Origin: Alphaproteobacteria bacterium
GTDB taxonomy: Bacteria > Pseudomonadota > Alphaproteobacteria > Oceanibaculales > Oceanibaculaceae
Reading direction: 5' to 3'
Assembly (NCBI GenBank): GCA_018823745.1
Contig: JAHJHR010000003.1
Location: 124,001-188,000 of the forward strand
Length of the DNA: 64,000 nucleotides
Shown: one piece after another, positions 8,572 to 16,099 of the stretch
Layout of the letters: the number at the start of each line of letters is the position of its first letter
Position numbering within the stretch: position 1 is the stretch's first letter
Position numbers and translations under genes: made by a program
The notes under the pieces: generated by a model
The model's database searches: none
Seen by the model: the letters and a program-made list of their open reading frames with translations, nothing else
Told to the model about the DNA's origin: nothing

Positions 8572-9366
8572 ATGAACGGCTCTCTGGCGCAGAAGCTGGT
8601 CGAATTACATTCACTGAAAACTGTGGCTGAATTTAAGTCACATCTTCAGGACATGGCGGCAGCCATGGGGTTCGGCCGCATCTTCTATGTCGGTGCCAAG
8701 CTGGTTCCCGACGCCCATCCCGGCCCCGGCAGCTTCGCCGAGACGCCGCTTATCCTGTGCGATTATCCCAGCGACTGGATAACCCATTACCAGACCAATC
8801 AGCTGGCCCTGATCGACCCCGTCATCGCCGATTGCAATATCAGCCGCAAGCCTCAGGTCTGGAATGTCCGCGACTACCTCGCCCAGGCGGCCAGCGAACC
8901 GGAACAGCGCCTGCTGCGCGACGCCATCGATGTCGGCGTCGACAAGGGCATTTCCATCCCGATCTATGGCGGCAGCGGCGATTACGGCCTCGTCACCTTC
9001 GTCTGGGATGGCAGCGCCCGGGAGATGGAGGCGCTGACCGCCGCCATGCTGCAGGATTGCACCCTGGTGGCCAATCACTTCCACCTGACGCTGCGCAACA
9101 AGATCGGCACAGAATTCCTGATGCAGGAAGAACTGAAACTGACGGCGCGTGAGCTTGAAGTGCTGAAATGGGTGGCTGCCGGCAAGACGCAGGACGAGAT
9201 TTCCGAGATCCTGACCGTGTCGATGCATACGGTGAAGTTTCATATCTACAACGCCCATAGCAAGCTGAACGTCTTCTCCACGCCCCATGCCATCGCCAAG
9301 CTGGTCTATCTGGGCATATTGGAGCCGGCCGGTTTTACCGGCAACAAGACCTGGCGCATGGTCTGA
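8572..9366 (+). CDS. LuxR-family quorum-sensing receptor and transcription regulator
   Basis: This 264-residue protein has an N-terminal autoinducer-binding domain (about 20-175) and a C-terminal LuxR helix-turn-helix (about 188-250, LTARELEVLKWVAAGKTQDE). The ligand-pocket residues conserved in TraR/LasR-type receptors are all present: W69, Y73, D82-P83, W97 and the Gly near 126 (KGISIP). It should therefore bind an acyl-homoserine-lactone-type signal and then DNA. It lies directly upstream of luxI on the same strand with a lux-box-like palindrome between them. Its own leader has a nested hairpin. ATG 8572 follows GGGGCAGGTC. Family call is very sure; the ligand is unknown. Confidence 0.95.
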   Translation: MNGSLAQKLVELHSLKTVAEFKSHLQDMAAAMGFGRIFYVGAKLVPDAHPGPGSFAETPLILCDYPSDWITHYQTNQLALIDPVIADCNISRKPQVWNVRDYLAQAASEPEQRLLRDAIDVGVDKGISIPIYGGSGDYGLVTFVWDGSAREMEALTAAMLQDCTLVANHFHLTLRNKIGTEFLMQEELKLTARELEVLKWVAAGKTQDEISEILTVSMHTVKFHIYNAHSKLNVFSTPHAIAKLVYLGILEPAGFTGNKTWRMV

Positions 9367-9385
9367 GGCCCGCCTCTTACCCTCC

Positions 9386-9401
9386 CTAGACAATTGTCCA
9401 G
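9386..9401. promoter_or_regulatory. lux-box-like palindrome upstream of luxI
   Basis: CTAGACAATTGTCCAG is a 16-bp dyad with one mismatched pair and a perfect 10-bp core GACAATTGTC. Outer CCT and AGG (9381-9383 and 9404-9406) extend it to 26 bp imperfectly. Its centre is 68 bases before the luxI GTG. If it sits at -42.5, as at activating lux boxes, the transcript would start near 9436. It is the natural site for the upstream LuxR protein. Confidence 0.6.
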
Positions 9402-9461
9402 CTAGGCTGGCCTGAGCCTGAAACGGCACTCTTTCGCTATCGTCAGCGAGGGGGTGGGCCC

Positions 9462-10136
9462 GTGCGAATCCAGCTACACAGTCCGGTGCATGACCGCTTC
9501 AGCGATTGGCAGATGGATGAGCTGTTCCGGTTCCGCAATCGCTATTTCAACGATATCCGCGGCTGGTGTCTGCCCGTCGACCAGGGCCGTGAGATCGACC
9601 GCTTCGACCGCGACCCCGCTCTCTATGCCGCTGCTATCGAGGATGATGGCAGCATGGTCGGCTGCTTCCGCCTGCTGCCGACCGAAACACCGCATCTGCT
9701 GGACAGCTATTTCCCGCAACTGATGGGCGAGACCCCGGTGCTGCGCGACCCGGCAATCTGGGAGATCAGCCGGCTGGCCGTGCTGCCAAAGGCGGCCTCG
9801 GGTGCCGAAACCATGCGCATCACCGCCCGGCTGCTGAAAAGCCTGTTCGAGATGTGTGACGATCTGGACATCGCGCAGCTGACCTGTGTCACCGACACCC
9901 AGTTCGAGCGGCTGCTGCGGCTGGGCGGCTTCGCCTGCCACCGCTTCGGCAACATCCACCGCGTCGGCGTCGAGGATTGCGTCGCCGGCTATCTCACCGT
10001 CAACCAGCACAACCACGACGCAGCCGAGACAATGGTTGCGCGATGGGACCGTCAGCGCCCGGTGCTGCCGGTTCCCGTTCGCACGCCGGCTCACGCCCAG
10101 CCGCTGTGGACGGCACACCCTGCCCTTGCCGGGTAG
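9462..10136 (+). CDS. LuxI-family acyl-homoserine-lactone synthase
   Basis: The 224-residue protein carries all ten residues invariant in LuxI enzymes, at the very numbering usual for the family: R25, F29, W35, E44, D46, D49, R70, F84, E101 and R104. It should make an N-acyl-homoserine lactone from S-adenosylmethionine and an acyl donor (acyl-ACP or acyl-CoA). The C-terminal 30 residues are extended and proline rich. The start is GTG 9462, supported by the preceding GAGGGGGTGGG and by the conserved residue numbering. It follows luxR and a lux-box-like palindrome and is followed closely by a 70-residue gene and a P450 gene. Confidence 0.95.
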   Translation: MRIQLHSPVHDRFSDWQMDELFRFRNRYFNDIRGWCLPVDQGREIDRFDRDPALYAAAIEDDGSMVGCFRLLPTETPHLLDSYFPQLMGETPVLRDPAIWEISRLAVLPKAASGAETMRITARLLKSLFEMCDDLDIAQLTCVTDTQFERLLRLGGFACHRFGNIHRVGVEDCVAGYLTVNQHNHDAAETMVARWDRQRPVLPVPVRTPAHAQPLWTAHPALAG

Positions 10137-10172
10137 GCATAACAACGGACCAACATGATGAAGGAAACCACC

Positions 10173-10385
10173 ATGCGTATGACCGACAGTGTCTTCACCG
10201 ACTCCGCCACCGGTGCCAACAGCCTGGAGGGGATCACCAACTGCCTGTTGTTCCTGGCCGAGGAAGCCGACGCCAACAAGGAGATCGTGCTGCGCGACCT
10301 GCTGAAGGCCGCCGCCATCTACGCGAAGGAGCGCAGCGACAGCGTCTCCCCCTATTCCATGGCGATGACGGGCGATGGTCGCTGA
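10173..10385 (+). CDS. 70-residue unknown protein between luxI and P450 genes
   Basis: I do not recognise this small acidic protein (MRMTDSVFTDSATGANSLEG...). It seems mostly helical (about residues 22-52, LLFLAEEADANKEIVLRDLLKAAAIYAKE), with no membrane helix or signal peptide. ATG 10173 is chosen because AAGGA lies about seven bases upstream; two ATGs at 10155 and 10158 lack this. Its last codons overlap the P450 start by eleven bases, so the two should be translationally coupled. The position hints at a partner or regulator of LuxI or of the P450. A similar size and shape is seen in small anti-activators, but that is a guess. Confidence 0.7.
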   Translation: MRMTDSVFTDSATGANSLEGITNCLLFLAEEADANKEIVLRDLLKAAAIYAKERSDSVSPYSMAMTGDGR

Positions 10386-11778
10386 ACTGACATTCGCGCC
10401 AGAAGCCGGGGTCAAAGGCCCGGCCCGGCGCGTTCCAAAAGCAAAGCTGCTGCCGTTCATCGGCGTGCTCTTCGCCTCGCGGCCGCATCCGCCCAGCTTC
10501 TTCGTCCGGATGGCGCAGAAGCATGGCGAGATCGTCGCCTTCGATATTGCCGGCAAGCCGCTCTATCTGGTGAACCACCCGGATTACGTCCAGCACATGA
10601 TGCAGACAAATGCCGAGAACTACCGAAAGAGCGATTTCTACTACCGGCTGAAGGCGATGTTCGGCGACGGCATGCTGGTCACCGAGGGTGAGCTGTGGCG
10701 CTCCAAACGGTCACTCGCCCAGCCTTCCTTCCGGCGGCACCACTTCGATCATTACTGCCAGGTGATGGCCGAATGCGGCGACGAGCTGGCCGACATCGTC
10801 GAGGCCGAGACACAGGGTGGCCGCGCCTTCAACATCGTGCCGAAGATCATGGCGGCCAGCCTGAACATCGCCACGCGCACGCTGATGAACTGCGATCTGG
10901 CCGAGGACAAGGACCGCTTCACCGAAATCATCACCACGATCATGGTGCAGGGCGAGAAGCGCGTCTGGTCACTGTTCGAGCAGATGCATGATCTGCCGAC
11001 ACGGGCGCGGGCAGCGCGCTACAAGGCCATAAAGGATTTCGACGATCTGCTGTTCAAGGTGATCCAGGACCGCATGGATGGCCGCTCGCAGCCCGACCCG
11101 GCCGGCGCCGACATGCTGCAGATGCTGCTGGAGGCCAATGACCCGATGACCGGGCAGCCTCTGCCGCTGCCCCGGCTGCGCGACGATTTCCTGACCATGG
11201 TGCTGGCCGGGCATGAAACCACGGCCGTCTCCATCGCCTGGTCGCTCTACCTGCTATGCCGACATCCCGAGCATATGGCGGCAGCGCGCGAGGAGGTCGA
11301 CCGGGTGCTGGCCGGCCGCACGCCGACCTATGGCGATCTGCCGGATCTGAAATTCGTGAAGATGGTGGCGCAGGAGGCGATGCGCCTCTACCCGCCCTTC
11401 TGGACGATGAGCCGCGCCGCCCTGGCCGATGACGAGGTGCGCGGCCACGCCATTCCCAAGGGCACGACCATCATGCTGTGCCCCTATGTGCTGCACCGGA
11501 ACCCGGAATTCTGGCCCGACCCGACGCGTTTCGACCCCTATCGCTTCACGCCGGAGGCCAGCGCCGACCGGCCGAAGCACGCCTATTTCCCGTTCGGCAC
11601 CGGGCCGCGCCAATGCATCGCCAATCACTTCGCGATGTTCGAGACACAGATCCTGGTGGCGCAGATGCTGCAGCGCTTCGATCTGTCGCTCCAGACCAGC
11701 GAGGAGGTCGAGACCGAGCCGATGATCTCGCTGCGGCCCAAGCACGGCATCTATTTCACCGCCCGGACAAGGGCCTGA
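10375..11778 (+). CDS. Cytochrome P450 in the quorum-sensing operon
   Basis: The 467-residue soluble P450 has the oxygen-activation motif AGHETT (278-283), the ExxR pair E334/R337, and the haem-ligand loop FPFGTGPRQCIANHFA with Cys414. The residue two after the Cys, usually Gly, is Ala416, a tolerated variant. No membrane anchor is seen. The general sequence is that of bacterial fatty-acid-hydroxylase-like P450s (CYP4/CYP102-related). No ferredoxin or reductase gene lies nearby, so electrons come from elsewhere. It overlaps the upstream small gene by eleven bases and appears to belong to the luxI transcript. A substrate among fatty acids or acyl-homoserine lactones is an inference. Confidence 0.93.
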   Translation: MVAELTFAPEAGVKGPARRVPKAKLLPFIGVLFASRPHPPSFFVRMAQKHGEIVAFDIAGKPLYLVNHPDYVQHMMQTNAENYRKSDFYYRLKAMFGDGMLVTEGELWRSKRSLAQPSFRRHHFDHYCQVMAECGDELADIVEAETQGGRAFNIVPKIMAASLNIATRTLMNCDLAEDKDRFTEIITTIMVQGEKRVWSLFEQMHDLPTRARAARYKAIKDFDDLLFKVIQDRMDGRSQPDPAGADMLQMLLEANDPMTGQPLPLPRLRDDFLTMVLAGHETTAVSIAWSLYLLCRHPEHMAAAREEVDRVLAGRTPTYGDLPDLKFVKMVAQEAMRLYPPFWTMSRAALADDEVRGHAIPKGTTIMLCPYVLHRNPEFWPDPTRFDPYRFTPEASADRPKHAYFPFGTGPRQCIANHFAMFETQILVAQMLQRFDLSLQTSEEVETEPMISLRPKHGIYFTARTRA

Positions 11779-11824
11779 CGGCGTGACCTGCTCTCCCACC
11801 CCGCATGCGGATGAGGCTGGCGCG

Positions 11825-12247
11825 TTACTTGCCGCCGGCCTCGCCGCCCATATGCAGGATCATCTTGAGCAGATGGTCGCGCAGTGTGGCATCGTCGACG
11901 CGCTGGAACCAGTAGAGGAACGCCATGGCCTCGGCCAGGGCTTCCTTGGTGATGTCGGGAAACAATTCCCTGACTTCATCTTCCAGCGTCCGGGTGAAGA
12001 AGTAATTCGGCGAGGTGTCCAGCGCCTTGGACAGCGAGAACAGGATGCTGGCCGGGATACGGTCCTGTCCGCTCTCGTATTTCTGAATCTGCTGGTAGGA
12101 AACCCCGACCTGGGCGGACAAATCCTGCAGGCTCTGCTTCAGGAATTTGCGCCTGTCGCGCAGTCGCCGGCCAATCAGCAGGTCCTGGCTGGTACGTCTC
12201 GGTTTGCGGGGCATGGCCGGGGGCTTCGTATCGCTGTCCAGTTTCAT
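11825..12247 (-). CDS. XRE-family transcription regulator (PraR/PhrR-like)
   Basis: This 140-residue protein has a basic N-terminal tail and a Cro/C1-type helix-turn-helix at about residues 27-82 (LSAQVGVSYQQIQKYESGQDRIP). A helical C-terminal part follows. The SYQQIQKYESG stretch and overall size resemble the alphaproteobacterial PhrR/PraR group; rhizobial PraR represses quorum-sensing genes. It is convergent with the P450 gene, 46 bases apart, so a regulatory link to the quorum-sensing locus is plausible. A perfect TATAAT lies on its strand at 12270-12265, with ACAA-CCA-TTGT just upstream as a possible self-operator. The family is sure; the PraR link is moderate. Confidence 0.85.
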   Translation of the reverse strand: MKLDSDTKPPAMPRKPRRTSQDLLIGRRLRDRRKFLKQSLQDLSAQVGVSYQQIQKYESGQDRIPASILFSLSKALDTSPNYFFTRTLEDEVRELFPDITKEALAEAMAFLYWFQRVDDATLRDHLLKMILHMGGEAGGK

Positions 12248-12344
12248 CGAGATTCGCTCATATGATTATACTACACAATGGTTGTCAAAATCTGCGCAGG
12301 CTATTCATCACGGTTGCGCCCCGGTTGAGCGGGCAGCACGTCCA

Positions 12345-12581
12345 ATGATGGTCCTCTCGGGCCTCACCCGCCTCCTGCCCCCGCTGCCCAGCGCGGAGGT
12401 TCTGCAATGCGCCGAGAAACTCAGCGAGGCCATGCACGGCCACGCGGCCAATTTCGCGGCCAATCAGGCACAGACCATGCTGCGGCGGGACGAAGCGCAT
12501 CTGTATCGTTTCTGGGTGGAAATCCTGCGGGCGATCCTCGTCGTGGAAGAGACAGACACTATTCCACAGCAGTTTCATTAA
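12345..12581 (+). CDS. Small protein of unknown function
   Basis: A 78-residue helical protein (MMVLSGLTRLLPPLPSAEVL..., then FAANQAQTMLRRDEAHLYRFW). Third codon positions are strongly G/C biased in this frame across the whole length, unlike the reverse frame, so it is probably real. I do not recognise a family. There are two adjacent ATG codons at 12345 and 12348, with no clear ribosome-binding site. It is divergent from the XRE regulator and convergent with the Sel1 gene. Confidence 0.55.
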   Translation: MMVLSGLTRLLPPLPSAEVLQCAEKLSEAMHGHAANFAANQAQTMLRRDEAHLYRFWVEILRAILVVEETDTIPQQFH

Positions 12582-12610
12582 TCTTTAGTTAAAATACCGG
12601 ACAATTTGCA

Positions 12611-13282
12611 TCAGGAACTTGGACCTGCCCGCCATTTCCGAACCAGCAACCCGGCCGCTTCGCGCTCAGTCGCCGTCAGCTCCGCCTCGATGGCCTCCCG
12701 CAATGGACGGGCGGTCTCGACACCGGCCGCGACAGCAAGATCCAGCCACGCATAAGCCGCCACCATATCCTGCGCGATGCCGTCGCCCTGTGCGTAGAGT
12801 GCACCGAGGGCCGACAGCGCCTGCACGATGCCACCGGCGGCGGCCTGCTTGTACCAGTCGATGGCGGCGTCCATCTGGACTGGACCGCCCCTGCCGGTCT
12901 GCTGCAGATAGGCAAGATTATACGCGGCCTCCGGCAATCCCTGCCGGGCCGCCTTCTCGTACCAGGATCGCGCGGCAGTCAGATCGACCGGCACGCCCTG
13001 GCCGAAGTGAAGCGCCATCGCCAGCTTCAGCTGTGCTTCCGCCACGCCCTGATCGGCTGATTTCCGATACCAGCCAAGAGCGGCCGGCAGGTCGATTTCA
13101 CCCCGCGCTCCTTGTTCCAGCGACAGGCCGAGCAGATATTGCGCCCGCGCATTCCCGGCTTTGGCTTCGCTGTCATACCAGCGCATCGCCGCGCCATAGG
13201 TACCCGGCGGCGTGTCGGCGGCGAGGGCTGCTCCCGGCAATGTCAGGGCCATCATCGCCAGCACGACAAAGCGGCCAAGCAT
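12611..13282 (-). CDS. Secreted Sel1-repeat (TPR-like) protein
   Basis: An N-terminal signal peptide (MLGRFVVLAMMALTLPGAALA-A) is followed by four to five Sel1 repeats of about 36 residues. They show the A...YLLGLSLEQG, AQLKLAMALHFG, AYNLAYLQQTG and ALSALGALYAQG pattern. Such helical repeats act as protein-protein scaffolds in the periplasm. The start is uncertain: ATG 13282 gives the cleanest signal peptide, TTG 13303 has AGGAG about ten bases upstream, and TTG 13312 is possible too. It lies directly behind a small lipoprotein gene with only a few bases between, so the two probably form an operon. Confidence 0.85.
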   Translation of the reverse strand: MLGRFVVLAMMALTLPGAALAADTPPGTYGAAMRWYDSEAKAGNARAQYLLGLSLEQGARGEIDLPAALGWYRKSADQGVAEAQLKLAMALHFGQGVPVDLTAARSWYEKAARQGLPEAAYNLAYLQQTGRGGPVQMDAAIDWYKQAAAGGIVQALSALGALYAQGDGIAQDMVAAYAWLDLAVAAGVETARPLREAIEAELTATEREAAGLLVRKWRAGPSS

Positions 13283-13316
13283 CTGGAATCGCTGACTCTG
13301 CAAGGCTATCAATCTC

Positions 13317-13583
13317 CTAGGGGCGTGTCGGGCCGCTGCTGGTCAGGGCCTGCGGCGGCGGGCCGAAGAAGCTGACCAGCCGGCCGGCTTCCTTCGGCGG
13401 CAAGGGCTGCGAATAGCACTCGGCACGGGCCAGCGTGTGATAGCAATAGACCGGCACCTCATCCAGCATGCGGGCCTCCGCATCACGCGGCGCACCGCCC
13501 AGCAGGGAGACCATCTCCTCACGGGCTGAATCGCAGGCCGACAGCACGGCCAGCCCCAAAACCATCACCAGAACGCGTCCCAT
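13317..13583 (-). CDS. Small outer-membrane-type lipoprotein of unknown function
   Basis: An 88-residue protein with a lipoprotein signal peptide: MGRVLVMVLGLAVLSAC, the lipobox being LSAC with the modified Cys at residue 17. The residue after Cys is Asp, which in enterobacteria signals inner-membrane retention; this rule may not hold here. Two further Cys lie in VYCYHTLARAECYS. The start at 13583 is backed by GGGAG seven bases upstream. It precedes the Sel1 gene on the same strand, suggesting an envelope unit. No family recognised. Confidence 0.75.
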   Translation of the reverse strand: MGRVLVMVLGLAVLSACDSAREEMVSLLGGAPRDAEARMLDEVPVYCYHTLARAECYSQPLPPKEAGRLVSFFGPPPQALTSSGPTRP

Positions 13584-13664
13584 ATCCAAACTCCCTGCAG
13601 GAAGATACTGCAAAGACTAAAGCAAGAACCCTGCCACGGCCAGCCGATGCCGGGCGGCAGACAT

Positions 13665-13701
13665 GCCAAGGGCGGCGGTAATTTCTCCCGCCGCCCTTGG
13701 C
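13665..13701. terminator. Strong bidirectional hairpin after the aminotransferase gene
   Basis: Perfect 14-base arms GCCAAGGGCGGCGG and CCGCCGCCCTTGGC flank a nine-base loop. It lies 16 bases past the stop of the aminotransferase gene on the reverse strand and upstream of the lipoprotein gene. There is no T tract on either side, so it is a stabilising 3' hairpin or an atypical terminator. Confidence 0.6.
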
Positions 13702-13716
13702 TGCTAGCAGAAAATA

Positions 13717-15051
13717 TCAGTGCAGCGTCTTCAGCACAGAGCCCAGCGTGCCGAACATCTCGTCGATATGGCTCTTCTCCAGGATCAGCGGCGGCGACAG
13801 CGCGATGATGTCGCCGGTGGTGCGGATCAGCAGCCCCTGCTCGTAGCATTTCAGGAAGGCCTCATAGGCCCGCGCCGTCGGCTTGCCGGGAATGCCTTCC
13901 AGCTCGATGCCGGCGATGATGCCCAGATTGCGTAGGTCGGTGACCGGGCCGACGCCCTTCAGCGAATGCACGGCGTCCTCCCAGTAAGGCGCCAGCTCGG
14001 CGGCGCGCTCGAACAGGCCTTCTTCCTTATAGACATCCAGCGTCGCCAGACCGGCGGCGGCAGCCAGCGGATGGCCGGAATAGGTATAGCCGTGGAACAG
14101 CTCGATCGTGCCTTCCGGGGCATTGTTCATGAAGGTGTCGTAGATGCCCTCACGCGCGAACACAGCACCCATCGGCACGCAGCCATTGGTCAGGCCTTTG
14201 GCGGTGGTGATCAGATCCGGCTTCACGCCGAAATACTCAGTGGCAAAACCGGTGCCCAGCCGCCCGAAACCGGTGATGACCTCATCGAAGATCAGCAGGA
14301 TGCCGTGCTTGTCGCAGATGCTGCGCAGCTTCTGCAGATAGCCCTTCGGCGGAATCAGCACGCCGGTCGAGCCGGCCACCGGCTCCACGATGACAGCCGC
14401 GATGTTGGAGGCGTCATGCAGCGTGACCAGGCGTTCCAGCTCATCCGCCAGATGCCCGCCCCATTCCGGAATGCCGCGGGTAAAACCCTGCTTTTCCGGG
14501 TTGTGGGTATGCGGCAGGTGATCGACGCCGGGCAGCAGGCTGCCGAAGAATTTGCGGTTAGAGACGATGCCGCCGACCGAGATGCCGCCAAAGCCAACGC
14601 CATGATAGCCGCGCTCGCGACCGATCAGACGGGTCCGCGTGCCTTCGCCACGCACCCGGTGATAGGCAATCGCCATCTTCAGCGCGGTATCGACCGATTC
14701 GGAGCCGCCACCGGTAAAGAACACCCGGTCATAGCCGGGTAGCATGGTGGTCAGCCGGCTGGCCAGCTCGAAGGACAGCGGATGGCCCAGCTGAAAAGCC
14801 GGGGCGTAATCCAGCTTCTCGGCCTGGGCCTGGATCGCCTTCACGATCTTCTCGCGGCGGTGGCCGGCATTCACGCACCACAGCCCGGCCGTGCCGTCGA
14901 GGATGCGGCGGCCATCGGCGGTGGTGTAGTGCATGCCCTCGGCCTCGACCAGCATGCGCGGGTTCGCCTTGAACTGGCGGTTCGCGGTAAACGGCATCCA
15001 GAAGGATTCGAGATCGTTCGGACGGGTCATCTCGTGATAAGGCGTAGTCAT
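13717..15051 (-). CDS. Class III aminotransferase, omega-amino-acid (beta-alanine)--pyruvate type
   Basis: The 444-residue PLP enzyme carries the class III features: GTAGLWCVNAGH near residue 50, the GGGSESVDTALKMA cofactor-phosphate loop (about 117-130), YHG (about 150), the LLIFDEVITGFGR aspartate motif (about 256), and the Schiff-base Lys in TTAKGLTNG (about 285). The LESFWMPFTANRQFK and HLPHTHNPEKQGF stretches are typical of beta-alanine:pyruvate aminotransferases, which move amino groups from omega-amino acids or amines to pyruvate. ATG 15051 has GGGAGAAG eight bases upstream. Divergent from ygfZ. Confidence 0.88.
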   Translation of the reverse strand: MTTPYHEMTRPNDLESFWMPFTANRQFKANPRMLVEAEGMHYTTADGRRILDGTAGLWCVNAGHRREKIVKAIQAQAEKLDYAPAFQLGHPLSFELASRLTTMLPGYDRVFFTGGGSESVDTALKMAIAYHRVRGEGTRTRLIGRERGYHGVGFGGISVGGIVSNRKFFGSLLPGVDHLPHTHNPEKQGFTRGIPEWGGHLADELERLVTLHDASNIAAVIVEPVAGSTGVLIPPKGYLQKLRSICDKHGILLIFDEVITGFGRLGTGFATEYFGVKPDLITTAKGLTNGCVPMGAVFAREGIYDTFMNNAPEGTIELFHGYTYSGHPLAAAAGLATLDVYKEEGLFERAAELAPYWEDAVHSLKGVGPVTDLRNLGIIAGIELEGIPGKPTARAYEAFLKCYEQGLLIRTTGDIIALSPPLILEKSHIDEMFGTLGSVLKTLH

Positions 15052-15211
15052 CGTCAAACTTCTCCCCGATACACGCAAAACAGGCCTGGATCATGATTAC
15101 CGCGTCGCTGACCTGAAAGAAAGGGTCGCCACGCAATTGGCATGGCAGACTTGCAACCGCGCCTCACCATGCCGAAATCCTGAGCCAGACCGACAGACAG
15201 GAAAAGCCGTG

Positions 15212-16099
15212 ATGACCGAGCGATCCTATATCCTGCCGCCCCGAAAGCTGCTGAGGATTACCGGGGAGGACAAGCGCAGCTTCCTCCAGGGGCTGATCTC
15301 CAACGATATCGAGAAGGTGACGCCGGAACGGGCGATCTGGGCGGCACTGCTGACCGCGCAGGGCAAATTCCTGCATGATTTCTTCATCGCCGAGATGGAC
15401 GATGCCTTCCTGCTGGCCGGCGAGGCAGAGCGGATCGACGATCTGAAGCGGCGGCTGTCGATGTACAAGCTGCGCGCCAGGGTGGCGCTGGAGATCGCCG
15501 AGGGCTGGCAGGTCGCCCTTGCCTATGGCGCTGAGGCACTGGCGGCGCTGGACCTGCCGGCTGAGCCCGGCGCAGCACGGCGCTTCGGCGGAGGCGTGGC
15601 CTTCGTCGATCCCCGGCTGGCCGAGGCCGGGGCCTGCCTGTTCCTGCCGGATCTCGCGCCCCTAGCAGCGGCGGGCTTCCAGCCGGGCGATCAGGCCGGG
15701 CATGAGCGGCTGCGGATATCGCTCGGCCTGCCCGATGGCAGCCGCGACATGCAGGTCGACAAGGCCATCCTGCTGGAAAACGGCTTTGACGAATTGCATG
15801 GCGTCGACTGGAAAAAAGGCTGCTATGTCGGCCAGGAACTGACGGCGCGCACGAAATATCGCGGCCTGATCAAGAAGCGCCTGATGCCGGTCGCCATCGA
15901 CGGCCCGTCCCCCGAGGCCGGCGCCATCATCCTGCTGGGCGACAGGGAAGCGGGCGAGATGCGCAGCGCCGAAGATGGCCAGGGCCTTGCCCTGATCCGG
16001 CTGGAGGCCTTGCAGAACCTGCAGGAATCCGGAGAGAGCGCCCTGCGTGTCGGCGACACCCGCCTGACCCCGCGCAAGCCGGGCTGGGCCGGGTTCTAG
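15212..16099 (+). CDS. ygfZ: YgfZ/GcvT-like folate-dependent Fe-S cluster protein
   Basis: The 295-residue protein has the YgfZ signature KGCYVGQELTAR (about 208-219) with the essential Cys, plus the N-terminal GcvT-like fold (FLQGLISNDIEKV, about 24-36). YgfZ uses tetrahydrofolate in the assembly or repair of some iron-sulfur enzymes. ATG 15212 is chosen because the sequence matches the family from MTERSYILPPRKLL onwards and the upstream in-frame extension has no coding character. Its stop shares a CTAG with the stop of the convergent PAS gene. Confidence 0.92.
   Translation: MTERSYILPPRKLLRITGEDKRSFLQGLISNDIEKVTPERAIWAALLTAQGKFLHDFFIAEMDDAFLLAGEAERIDDLKRRLSMYKLRARVALEIAEGWQVALAYGAEALAALDLPAEPGAARRFGGGVAFVDPRLAEAGACLFLPDLAPLAAAGFQPGDQAGHERLRISLGLPDGSRDMQVDKAILLENGFDELHGVDWKKGCYVGQELTARTKYRGLIKKRLMPVAIDGPSPEAGAIILLGDREAGEMRSAEDGQGLALIRLEALQNLQESGESALRVGDTRLTPRKPGWAGF

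Noticed and set aside
12265..12292. TTGACA followed by TATAAT on the reverse strand before the XRE gene, as a consensus promoter.
   Set aside because: The two hexamers are only 12 bases apart, too close for a normal sigma-70 promoter; only the TATAAT is kept as likely.
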